From Nitrospinae bacterium CG11_big_fil_rev_8_21_14_0_20_56_8 (lineage in GTDB: Bacteria; Nitrospinota; Nitrospinia; Nitrospinales; VA-1): a stretch of DNA of 6,186 bases. The translations under genes and the position numbers were made by a program. Each line of letters opens with the position of its first letter. Positions within the stretch are counted from its first letter, which is position 1. The notes beneath the pieces were generated by a model. It did not search any database. It was not told the DNA's origin and worked only from the letters and a program-made list of their open reading frames with translations. Shown in pieces: positions 1 through 5,424 of the stretch. The stretch lies in NCBI GenBank assembly GCA_002796165.1, contig PCWF01000089.1, forward strand, positions 1 to 6,186, given 5' to 3'.

Positions 1-254
1 AACCGCCAGCACCGATGCACCGGAATCCACATCAAGTCCATTTCATCCAGCACCAGCCACAACGTGCGAATGGCGCGCTTGAGCACCGAGGTGTAGGCGA
101 CGTCGAAAACGTATCCCGCTTCCCGGAGCAGTCTCCCCCCCTCGCGAGCTTCCTTGATTCCCTGTTCGGTCAAATCCACGTCGGTCCACCCGGTGAACCG
201 GTTCTCCAGATTCCATTGGCTTTGGCCGTGCCGAAGCAACACCAGTTTATGCAT
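1..254 (-). CDS. gpmA: 2,3-bisphosphoglycerate-dependent phosphoglycerate mutase, N-terminal part (cut by window edge)
   Basis: This enzyme interconverts 3-phosphoglycerate and 2-phosphoglycerate in cytosolic glycolysis and gluconeogenesis through a phosphohistidine intermediate. The minus-strand translation starts MHKLVLLRHGQSQWN and continues with ENRFTGW, DVDLTEQG and, near residue 60, YTSVLKRAI. These are hallmark blocks of the dPGM branch of the histidine phosphatase superfamily. The RHG motif at residues 8-10 carries the catalytic His9. The start at 254 is supported by GGAGG (plus-strand 259-263) four bases upstream. About 84 codons are present; the family is usually about 230-250 residues, so roughly two thirds lie beyond the left edge. 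It is transcribed away from the HD-GYP gene. No convincing promoter was found; a TATGAT box (plus-strand 331-336) lacks a good -35. Identification is confident; the symbol follows the E. coli orthologue. Confidence 0.93.
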   Translation of the reverse strand, partial: MHKLVLLRHGQSQWNLENRFTGWTDVDLTEQGIKEAREGGRLLREAGYVFDVAYTSVLKRAIRTLWLVLDEMDLMWIPVHRCWR

Positions 255-533
255 GGTTCCTCCCTGCGGCGTTCATTTGAATGCGGCGCCCGCCGCGCAT
301 GAAATTACCCTGAAACAGGAATCAAAGACTATCATATTGCTCGAAAAAATCCCAATCGCGTATGATCCGCCCCCTGCGCCCGCTGGATTTCTCTGTCCCC
401 CAATAAATCAGATAGATAGGTCAAACCACCCCAAACCGCCCCGATTTTGACCTTTGTTTCGGATTCCGGGTCGATTTTTAGATACGCTCCCCCTCCCGCA
501 TAGGAGTCCGGTGCAAATTTTTATCATAAATGA
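255..533. other. Divergent intergenic region between gpmA and the HD-GYP gene
   Basis: No gene with coding character is seen here. The short open frames carry no recognisable protein and lack ribosome sites. The part near gpmA is its leader. A minus-strand TATGAT (plus 331-336) could be a -10 element for gpmA but has no matching -35. The block at 423-442 is a tandem 10-bp repeat. From about 510 the base composition turns AT-rich, leading into the promoter of the HD-GYP gene. Confidence 0.6.
423..442. repeat. Tandem 10-bp repeat, two copies
   Basis: AAACCACCCC is followed directly by AAACCGCCCC, one mismatch apart. It sits mid-way in the divergent intergenic region and could be a direct-repeat protein site or chance. 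Only two copies exist, so there is little support for a function. Confidence 0.35.
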
Positions 534-534
534 T
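523..534. promoter_or_regulatory. Small palindrome abutting the -35 box
   Basis: ATCAT-AA-ATGAT is a perfect 5+5 inverted repeat that overlaps the first base of the TTGACT -35 element of the HD-GYP promoter. Its position would suit an operator. It is short and AT-rich, so chance is possible and no regulator can be named. Confidence 0.3.
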
Positions 535-562
535 TGACTTTTAAGGTGTTATAGATTATATT
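534..562 (+). promoter_or_regulatory. Sigma70-type promoter for the HD-GYP gene
   Basis: TTGACT (534-539) is separated by exactly 17 bases from TATATT (557-562); each hexamer matches consensus at five of six positions. The surroundings are AT-rich. Transcription would start near 569-570, leaving a leader of about 80 nt that contains the hairpin at 603-619 and the ribosome site at 638-642. Confidence 0.7.
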
Positions 563-596
563 TTCATAATCCAAATTTCATAAGCAGGTCAGTACG

Positions 597-619
597 AAAA
601 AAATCGCCCCAAGGGCGAT
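597..619 (-). terminator. Leftward-facing intrinsic terminator-like hairpin in the HD-GYP leader
   Basis: Read on the minus strand, ATCGCCC-TTG-GGGCGAT forms a perfect 7-bp stem with a 3-nt loop and is followed at once by six T residues (plus-strand A597-A602). This is the layout of a short rho-independent terminator for leftward transcription. On the plus strand no T tract follows, so it would not stop HD-GYP transcription, but the same stem would form in that gene's leader. The upstream in-frame ATG at 618 lies in this stem, one reason to prefer the start at 651. Confidence 0.55.
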
Positions 620-637
620 GGGCCGGATTCATTTTTC

Positions 638-642
638 GAGGG
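638..642 (+). promoter_or_regulatory. Ribosome binding site that decides the HD-GYP start
   Basis: GAGGG lies eight bases before the ATG at 651. The in-frame ATG at 618 has only AAGGG within three bases of it and is buried in a hairpin, so 651 is the better start. Confidence 0.6.
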
Positions 643-650
643 ATCATCCA

Positions 651-1655
651 ATGGATTCAATTTCCCAGTATTTCCGCAAGGTCAAACCGGGATTCCTGAA
701 CCGGAACTCGCGGCAGGAGTTCGAAATATTCTACCAGGTGAACAACGGGGACGACGAACCCACCTTCCTGAAGTTCGCGGAGTACAACGCCGGCAATCAC
801 GACCGGATCATTCAGATGATGTCCAGCGACGACACGCACGACTTCTTCATCCATGAGACGGATCTGATCCATTATTACAAAAACTTTTTTATCCAGAACC
901 TGGAACAGACGATGAAGGCCGATGGACCGGGGATCAAGGTGCTGGCCCGTTCCTACCCGGTTGCGGTGCAGATTCTCCTGGAATATTTCGAAAACATCGG
1001 TTCCCCGCGGGTTCTGCGCATGCTCAAGCCGGTGCTGGACTTGATGGCCCCCTGCTTCACCGGGGGGAACGTGGCGTTCGCCGATGTGTTCAGGATCGCC
1101 AGCAAGTCCAACAAGACCTATTCCCATTGCGTCAACGTGGGGTTGTACTGCATGTACCTTGCCAGCAAGCTCCAGATGAGTCTCGAGCCGGTGAAGGAAC
1201 TGGGGATGGGCGGCATGGTCGCCGACATCGGCAAAAAGGAACTCCCCATCGAGCTTCTCCTCAAGCCGGGGGAGTTGTCTCCGGAGGAGCGCCGCGTTCT
1301 GCGCCGCCATCCTTCCGCCGGACGCAAAGTGCTCAACGACATGAAATGTTTTACTCCCAGTATTCTGTCCATGGCCGCGGAGCACCATGAAAAATTCAGC
1401 GGGGAGGGGTACCCCTTCGGTCTAGCCGGGGAGAAGATTTCCCTGTTTGCCCGCGTGTGCGCCATCATGGATGCGTTCGACTCGCTGACGTGCGAGCGGA
1501 CGTTCCACAAACCGCTTTCGCCCATTGAGGCGTTGACGGTCATGAAGAACGACATGCCGGGCCATTTCGATAACCGGGTCTTCGTGAATTTCGTCAAGAC
1601 CCTGGCGGGCGCCCCGCAACGGCAGGCCACCGGCCCGGCGGTGGCAAAATCCTGA
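651..1655 (+). CDS. HD-GYP domain protein with altered HD dyad (cyclic-di-GMP phosphodiesterase family)
   Basis: A 334-residue soluble protein with no signal peptide or membrane helix. Residues about 1-130 form an N-terminal domain I do not recognise by name; its FEIFYQVNN ... FFIHETDLIHYYKNFF pattern resembles the sensor-like domain often preceding HD-GYP. The HD-GYP domain spans roughly 140-320: YSH (H159), ADIGKKELP (191-199), KPGELSPEE, RRHPSAG (H220), HHEKFSGEGYP (245-255) and IMDAFDSLT (D274). Active family members hydrolyse cyclic di-GMP at a metal site. Here the HD motif reads A191-D192, so one metal-ligand His is missing; H159, D192, K195, H220, H245, H246 and D274 are kept, and the GYP motif is intact. 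The protein could be weakly active, use a changed metal centre, or serve as a c-di-GMP receptor. It has its own promoter and is probably monocistronic. A G/C-rich 7-bp hairpin at 1626-1645 covers its last codons but lacks a T tract. Confidence 0.9.
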   Translation: MDSISQYFRKVKPGFLNRNSRQEFEIFYQVNNGDDEPTFLKFAEYNAGNHDRIIQMMSSDDTHDFFIHETDLIHYYKNFFIQNLEQTMKADGPGIKVLARSYPVAVQILLEYFENIGSPRVLRMLKPVLDLMAPCFTGGNVAFADVFRIASKSNKTYSHCVNVGLYCMYLASKLQMSLEPVKELGMGGMVADIGKKELPIELLLKPGELSPEERRVLRRHPSAGRKVLNDMKCFTPSILSMAAEHHEKFSGEGYPFGLAGEKISLFARVCAIMDAFDSLTCERTFHKPLSPIEALTVMKNDMPGHFDNRVFVNFVKTLAGAPQRQATGPAVAKS

Positions 1656-1728
1656 TTTCCGGCGATGCCGGGGGCTCCCGGACCTGTTGATAATCCACGG
1701 CCCGTTTCGATCGGGAGGAGATTTTCCC

Positions 1729-1757
1729 TTGCATTTTCGGCCTCACCCTCCTATAGT
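1729..1757 (+). promoter_or_regulatory. Sigma70-type promoter of the envelope locus
   Basis: TTGCAT (1729-1734) and TATAGT (1752-1757) are separated by exactly 17 bases. The predicted start is near 1764-1765, about 35 nt before the first His/Cys-rich gene. The -10 box runs into a TTTT-GGG-AAAA mirror-like element (1757-1767) that could be an operator, though such a short AT motif may be chance. It is the only convincing promoter seen ahead of the six-gene locus. Confidence 0.6.
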
Positions 1758-1798
1758 TTTGGGAAAATTCCAGGTATCCATCATTTGATCCGTTTCCT

Positions 1799-2233
1799 AT
1801 GAACGTTCTTCTGGCTTCAGGCATGCTGAAACGAATGGCTGTCAAAATTGCCTTTCTGGCCCTGCTGGGCCTGCTGATTGCCGGAGTGGACGGCGCACAG
1901 GCTCAAACCGGGCCGCACCAGCACCTGTCCCCGTTCCAGGGCGCGCATGCGGGCAAGCAACCCCATTGTGCGCTGAACAAGCATTTCCACGCCACCGCGT
2001 TCTGTCCTCATATCGGCAAATTCGTCCGGGACATTCTAGCGATTGCCAGCGACTGCGGCGGTGTGCCCGGCGGCAAAGTTCCCGCCCCGGTTTCGCTCGA
2101 TCATCAGCCCGCCCTGTCCGATGCGGCCACACCCCACGACGGATGGGGCGCGGGTCACCGTTTTTTTTCCTCAACATTCCTGCAAGTCAACTTCTCCCCT
2201 GGTTCACCCGAACCCCCCCCTCGCCTTTCCTGA
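1799..2233 (+). CDS. Small secreted His/Cys-rich protein, paralogue 1 (putative metal-binding)
   Basis: A 144-residue protein of unknown function. The N-terminus is a Sec-type signal: KR at 11-12, hydrophobic core about 17-29, likely cleavage after AQA (33-35). The mature part carries H40, H42, H50, H56, C57, H62, H64, C69, H71 and C86, in the order C-x4-H-x-H-x4-C-P-H-x14-C-G-G. The C-terminus is Pro-rich (PEPPPR). The downstream gene at 2409 has the same motif, spacing and Pro-rich end, so the two are paralogues and the frame is correct. Metal binding is inferred from residue composition. The layout, a short exported His-rich protein ending in PPR-like residues near envelope metal genes, recalls CzcI/CopL-type proteins, but I cannot assign it to either. 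No clear ribosome site precedes 1799; an in-frame ATG at 1823 would give a more typical signal peptide. Confidence 0.75.
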   Translation: MNVLLASGMLKRMAVKIAFLALLGLLIAGVDGAQAQTGPHQHLSPFQGAHAGKQPHCALNKHFHATAFCPHIGKFVRDILAIASDCGGVPGGKVPAPVSLDHQPALSDAATPHDGWGAGHRFFSSTFLQVNFSPGSPEPPPRLS

Positions 2234-2397
2234 TTTGAAGATTCCGTGACACGGGTCCCATTTCTGGGTGCTCCATTTGATTACGCATTGAAAAGCTAAC
2301 TTTGGCGGGACCTTCGGGGCCGCGTTACCCCGTTCCTTCAGGGAAAGCTTTTTCGTTGACGCCGGGCTTGGATTCCAAACGGCTCAATATATGGGTC

Positions 2398-2402
2398 GGG
2401 AG
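2398..2402 (+). promoter_or_regulatory. Ribosome binding site that decides the start of paralogue 2
   Basis: GGGAG ends six bases before the ATG at 2409 and three before the ATG at 2406. It lies downstream of the in-frame ATG at 2391, which has no site of its own. The start is therefore 2409 (or 2406). Confidence 0.6.
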
Positions 2403-2408
2403 AGAATG

Positions 2409-2840
2409 ATGAAACTTTTTTCAACCCTTTTCATTTTAATAATGGGTTTGGGCATGATTGTGGTCCGTTCGGGCGAAAGTGTGCCTTTGGACCACTCTCC
2501 GTTTGGACCCGCCATGCACGGAATGCCTGAACACGGGAATATGACCTCCGGCGGGCATCCCCATTTGAAATGCTTGTTGCACAGGCACCCTCACGCATCC
2601 CGGCTTTGTCCCCATCTCCTCCGCAAGGACGACTGGGAAATCAAGTGGATCGCTACGGAATGTGGAGGCAGGCACGGCAAGACCCCTTCGTACTCTGTTT
2701 TTCCGGACGGATTTCCCGGGCTTCATGCAAAAGAATATCAGGTTTCAGGGTTGCGGGAGGAAGACGAGGCTCCCGGCCTTTTACAAATGGCTTCGCTGTT
2801 TTATACTCGTCCGCAACCCCCTCCTCCCCGGAGAGTTTAA
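2409..2840 (+). CDS. Small secreted His/Cys-rich protein, paralogue 2 (putative metal-binding)
   Basis: A 143-residue protein of unknown function, paralogous to the gene at 1799. It begins MKLFSTLF with a hydrophobic stretch to about residue 19 that acts as signal peptide or membrane anchor; the cleavage site is not clear-cut. The mature part is richer in His and Met than its partner (H29, H37, H42, H50, H52, H58, H60, H62, H69; several Met between 36 and 45). It keeps C55-x4-H60-x-H62-x4-C67-P-H69-x15-C85-G-G. The end is again Pro-rich (PQPPPPRR). Three conserved Cys plus His are consistent with a periplasmic metal site, but this is inference. It follows paralogue 1 after about 175 nt with no convincing promoter or terminator between, and lies 96 nt before the porin. 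Confidence 0.77.
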   Translation: MKLFSTLFILIMGLGMIVVRSGESVPLDHSPFGPAMHGMPEHGNMTSGGHPHLKCLLHRHPHASRLCPHLLRKDDWEIKWIATECGGRHGKTPSYSVFPDGFPGLHAKEYQVSGLREEDEAPGLLQMASLFYTRPQPPPPRRV

Positions 2841-2871
2841 CCCAATCCTGGCTTGGTTTTTCGTTTCGATC

Positions 2872-2896
2872 CTTCGTTTCCCATCGGGAAGTGAAG
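2872..2896 (+). other. Strong RNA hairpin between paralogue 2 and the porin gene
   Basis: Bases 2872-2882 pair with 2886-2896 around a 3-nt ATC loop: an 11-bp stem with nine Watson-Crick pairs and two adjacent G-U pairs (2876/2892, 2877/2891). The G-U pairs become A-C mismatches on the other strand, so the structure is favoured in plus-strand RNA. It is followed by A residues, not T, so it is not an intrinsic terminator. It ends 30 nt before the porin ribosome site. It could stabilise or mark a processing point of the downstream mRNA, setting porin expression apart from the small genes upstream. Confidence 0.5.
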
Positions 2897-2926
2897 AAAA
2901 ATCGGCAATCGGGTTAACTCTTCATT

Positions 2927-2930
2927 GGAG
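2927..2930 (+). promoter_or_regulatory. Ribosome binding site that decides the porin start
   Basis: GGAG lies six bases before the ATG at 2937, giving MKRVLL and a normal signal peptide. A longer reading from TTG at 2925 would overlap this site and add only four residues. Confidence 0.65.
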
Positions 2931-2936
2931 ATAAAG

Positions 2937-4196
2937 ATGAAACGCGTTCTACTCAGTTTATTGTTCGCCCTTCTCCTTCAAACGGTGGGGACGGGGCCGG
3001 TCTGGGCCGGTGCTTCGGGGGAGGAAATCACTCTCGACGACCTGGATGATAAATCTCTCACGCTGAACCATGTCAATCCCCTGCGTCTGCCGGGGAGGAC
3101 TTATGACGACAAGGCGCACCAGACCCTCATCACGGGGTACGCGGTGGCCTCGTACCGGTTCAACGACAACGGTGTGGCGCATGGCCACGGAACCGAGTTG
3201 CATTTCGGGCAGGATGCCGCCAACACGACCCGGTTCGGGTTCGACCTGATTTCCGTGGGATTCACGAAGCGTTTCTCCGATTACGCCTGGGTGGCGGCCG
3301 CGTTCGAGATCGGGCTTCACGACAACGCTTCGGCAACGAACACCGAGCTCGACGTGGGCGAAATTCATCTCGTTGCGCCCGTGGGCAACGGGATCGATTT
3401 CAACATCGGGAAGTTCAATTCGCCCGTCAGTTTCGAGCAGGAAGATGCCCCCCTGCTTCTGCAGGCGTCGCATTCCCTGACTTACCAGTTCGGGTCTCCG
3501 GCGAAGATGTCGGGGGTCCTCATTACCTATCCGATCCAGGAAAATCTGGAAATCCGGGGCGCGGTGTATAACGGGTGGGACCGCAACGCGGGTGACGGAG
3601 ACAACAACAAGGTCCCCAGCTTTATGGTGCAGGTCGGTTATGCCCCGACCCAATGGGCCGATTTCAGGTTCTCCTTCCTCCGGGGAGCGGAGGTCAGCAA
3701 CAACGAGGATGACCATCGAAATGTCTGGGATCTGGTGGCCACGCTTACTCCCGGGCGCAACTGGATTGTCGGTATCGAGGCCAACTACGGTTTCGACGAA
3801 AACCAGTCGAATCAGGCAGGCGGAGGTCCCGCCGAATGGTATACGGGGCAGGTGACCGTGCACCGGGATTTTACCCGGAACTTCGGCACCACCGTTCGGT
3901 ACAGCATCTTCGACGACCGCGACGGCCACCCCGACATCCATTCCCGCGCGAAGCGAACCATGAACGAGATCACCATCGCGCCGGTATTCCATATCTCGCC
4001 CGAGTTTTTGGGATACCTGGGATTCGGAGTGATCCCCCGCACCCAGCACATGTTGTCGGGCATCGACCTCAGACTGGAATACCGGTACGACTGGATCAAT
4101 GAACCCGAGAACGACAACCGTCTCTTCAGCGACGTCCGCGGTGGACGGGTCAACGAACGCAACATGTTCGTCGCCGAAGTGGTGGCCAGTTTTTAA
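2937..4196 (+). CDS. Outer-membrane beta-barrel porin, BBP2/OmpL-like
   Basis: A 419-residue outer-membrane protein. The signal peptide is MKRVLLSLLFALLLQ..., with cleavage after VWA (22-24). The mature protein shows alternating aromatic/hydrophobic strands with short Asp/Asn/Gly turns and ends in VVASF, the C-terminal Phe signature read by the BAM assembly machinery. The block from NIGKF (156) through FEQEDAPLLLQ, SHSLTYQFG and GVLITYPI to YNGWD matches, from memory, the putative beta-barrel porin-2 family (OmpL-like, PF07642). The usual length is about 370-450 residues, so it is complete. An HGH triplet near residue 82 and many acidic residues could favour cations, but no substrate can be read off. 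The next gene follows after 24 nt and shares its transcript. Family call fairly confident; specificity unknown. Confidence 0.85.
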   Translation: MKRVLLSLLFALLLQTVGTGPVWAGASGEEITLDDLDDKSLTLNHVNPLRLPGRTYDDKAHQTLITGYAVASYRFNDNGVAHGHGTELHFGQDAANTTRFGFDLISVGFTKRFSDYAWVAAAFEIGLHDNASATNTELDVGEIHLVAPVGNGIDFNIGKFNSPVSFEQEDAPLLLQASHSLTYQFGSPAKMSGVLITYPIQENLEIRGAVYNGWDRNAGDGDNNKVPSFMVQVGYAPTQWADFRFSFLRGAEVSNNEDDHRNVWDLVATLTPGRNWIVGIEANYGFDENQSNQAGGGPAEWYTGQVTVHRDFTRNFGTTVRYSIFDDRDGHPDIHSRAKRTMNEITIAPVFHISPEFLGYLGFGVIPRTQHMLSGIDLRLEYRYDWINEPENDNRLFSDVRGGRVNERNMFVAEVVASF

Positions 4197-4220
4197 TGCG
4201 ATGCAAAAGGATGCCTCAAA

Positions 4221-4832
4221 ATGAAACTCACTCCCCTGTCTGAAATTCCGGTGACCACGAAGGTGCTCATCACCTGTTTCCTGGCCACGCTGGGATTTGG
4301 GAACATCGCGGCGGGAATCTACACGGCGAAGTACGTCGGCCTGTCCTACGATTCCCTGGTCGAAACCTATTCGGACCGGGAGGCCCCAGGGGATCATGGC
4401 CATCCCACCGACCACCCGCATCGGCATGGACCCAATGGGGAACATCTGCCGCAGGAGGAAACGCTGAACGAGTTCGGCGAAAAGGAGATTACGCTGGACG
4501 AAGTCAAAGAGATGCCCCATAAGGTGGGTCTCAAGCTCCTTCTGCAGGATGCGCACGTTCACCTTTTCAGCCACGGGGTGTTGGCCTTGTGCATCGGCAT
4601 CCTGTTCCTCTGGTCGGGGCTTTCCACGGTGTGGAAGCTGGCGCTGATTCCGCTTCCGTTTCTGGCGGGCACCCTGGATTTCGCGGGGATGTTCCTGGTG
4701 AAGTTCGTCGCAGACGGATTCGCCTGGCTGATCCTGTTTGCCGGCGGCTTGAACGGGTTGAGTTTTTCGGTCGCGTTTTTCCTGGCTTGTTACGAAATGT
4801 GGTTTCTGCCACTCAAAAATAAGAAAAGTTAA
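4221..4832 (+). CDS. Four-helix inner-membrane protein with His-rich loop and HxHxxxH motif
   Basis: A 203-residue protein of unknown function. Hydrophobic segments at about 14-36, 115-134, 137-158 and 166-191 suggest four membrane helices. Between helices 1 and 2 lies an about 75-residue hydrophilic loop with a His cluster, DHGHPTDHPHRHGPNGEH (58-75, six His). H112-x-H114-x3-H118 marks the start of helix 2, a layout that could bind a metal or haem at the membrane surface. The helix 2-4 pattern (HVHLFSHG, PLPFLAGTLDFAG, GGLNGLSF) recalls an uncharacterised family often found with periplasmic redox genes; this is memory only. It has no CxxCH haem site. AAGGA (4207-4211) lies nine bases before the ATG. 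It sits between the porin and the FMN-like pair, suggesting it links outer-membrane entry to a periplasmic redox partner. Function is unproven. Confidence 0.83.
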   Translation: MKLTPLSEIPVTTKVLITCFLATLGFGNIAAGIYTAKYVGLSYDSLVETYSDREAPGDHGHPTDHPHRHGPNGEHLPQEETLNEFGEKEITLDEVKEMPHKVGLKLLLQDAHVHLFSHGVLALCIGILFLWSGLSTVWKLALIPLPFLAGTLDFAGMFLVKFVADGFAWLILFAGGLNGLSFSVAFFLACYEMWFLPLKNKKS

Positions 4833-4845
4833 AGGAGAAAACATT

Positions 4846-5424
4846 ATGAAAAAATGGATCCCCCTGTTGTGCGTTCCGGCATTTTTGCTGGGAACCGCCT
4901 TTCATAGCTGGGCCCATGTGACGCCCAATGTAAAACTTCACACCACCCGGGAAGCGGTCGCCCGGTTGCTCCCCGAGGGCAAACTTTCCCTCAAGGAAGT
5001 AACCCTGGAAGGAGAAAATTTGAAAGCCCTGGAATCCCACGAAAATTGGGACAGCCAGGAAGACCATTTCAATTTCTATGTCAGCCGCGACGGGGACCGG
5101 AAATTGAAACGGGCCGCGATCTTCATGACCGAATTCACCCGGCACGGGCCGGTCGTGGTCGGCGTCGCGCTCGATCCCGAGGGGAAAATCGCCGATGCCG
5201 TGGTCACCGACGTTCAAGCGGAACCCTTGGAATGGATCGGGCCTCTTCTCCGCATCCCGTTCCTGGAATCCTTCCGGGGAAAGGGTAGCGGACTGGACCT
5301 CCGGCTCGATGAAAAATGGAAACGGGGTACCACCGAGATGGCGCAGGCTTATGGAGTCATTCTCGCCAATGCCCTGAAAAAATCGGCCCAGTTGTTTGAA
5401 TTGGTCTTCCGGAACGGAAAGTGA
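4846..5424 (+). CDS. Exported FMN-binding-domain-like protein, paralogue 1, lacking the SGAT motif
   Basis: A 192-residue exported protein. The signal peptide ends at SWA (21-23), so the mature chain probably begins with His24. The rest resembles a single FMN-binding domain (PF04205-like): REAVARLLP (35-43), a FYVSRDG strand (77-83), TRHGPVVVGVALDPEGKIADAVV (98-120), QAEPLEWIGPLL (124-135), FLESFRGKG (139-147) and a C-terminal helix ILANALKKSAQLFEL. Flavinylated members carry SGAT, where ApbE attaches FMN to Thr. Aligned by that helix, the position here reads E164-M-A-Q167, so the acceptor Thr is absent. It may bind flavin non-covalently or have another role. AAAGGAG (4831-4837) overlaps the stop of the membrane gene and sits eight bases before the ATG, so expression is strong and linked. 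The fold assignment is moderate, based on remembered family layout. Confidence 0.78.
   Translation: MKKWIPLLCVPAFLLGTAFHSWAHVTPNVKLHTTREAVARLLPEGKLSLKEVTLEGENLKALESHENWDSQEDHFNFYVSRDGDRKLKRAAIFMTEFTRHGPVVVGVALDPEGKIADAVVTDVQAEPLEWIGPLLRIPFLESFRGKGSGLDLRLDEKWKRGTTEMAQAYGVILANALKKSAQLFELVFRNGK

Noticed and set aside
15..302. Plus-strand open frames over the gpmA region
   Set aside because: They are antisense to an unmistakable phosphoglycerate mutase reading on the minus strand.
657..1388. A 243-codon minus-strand open frame opposite the HD-GYP gene
   Set aside because: The plus strand holds clear HD-GYP motifs; the reverse frame has no recognisable content.
1626..1681. Hairpins at 1626-1645 and 1668-1681 as a terminator for the HD-GYP gene
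   Set aside because: Neither is followed by a T tract; the first lies inside the coding end. They may slow polymerase but do not qualify as intrinsic terminators.
2273..2408. A separate promoter for paralogue 2
   Set aside because: TTGACG at 2356-2361 has no -10 box at 16-18 bases, and other hexamers in the gap pair poorly, so no promoter is called.
2842..2864. Possible terminator after paralogue 2 (CCAA...TTGG then T-rich)
   Set aside because: The stem is only four weak base pairs, too unstable to call despite the following T run.
2958..4844. A 628-codon open frame on the minus strand opposite the porin and membrane genes
   Set aside because: It is a shadow produced by GC-rich codon use. 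It spans two well-supported plus-strand genes with signal peptide, C-terminal Phe and ribosome sites, and its translation shows no domain pattern.
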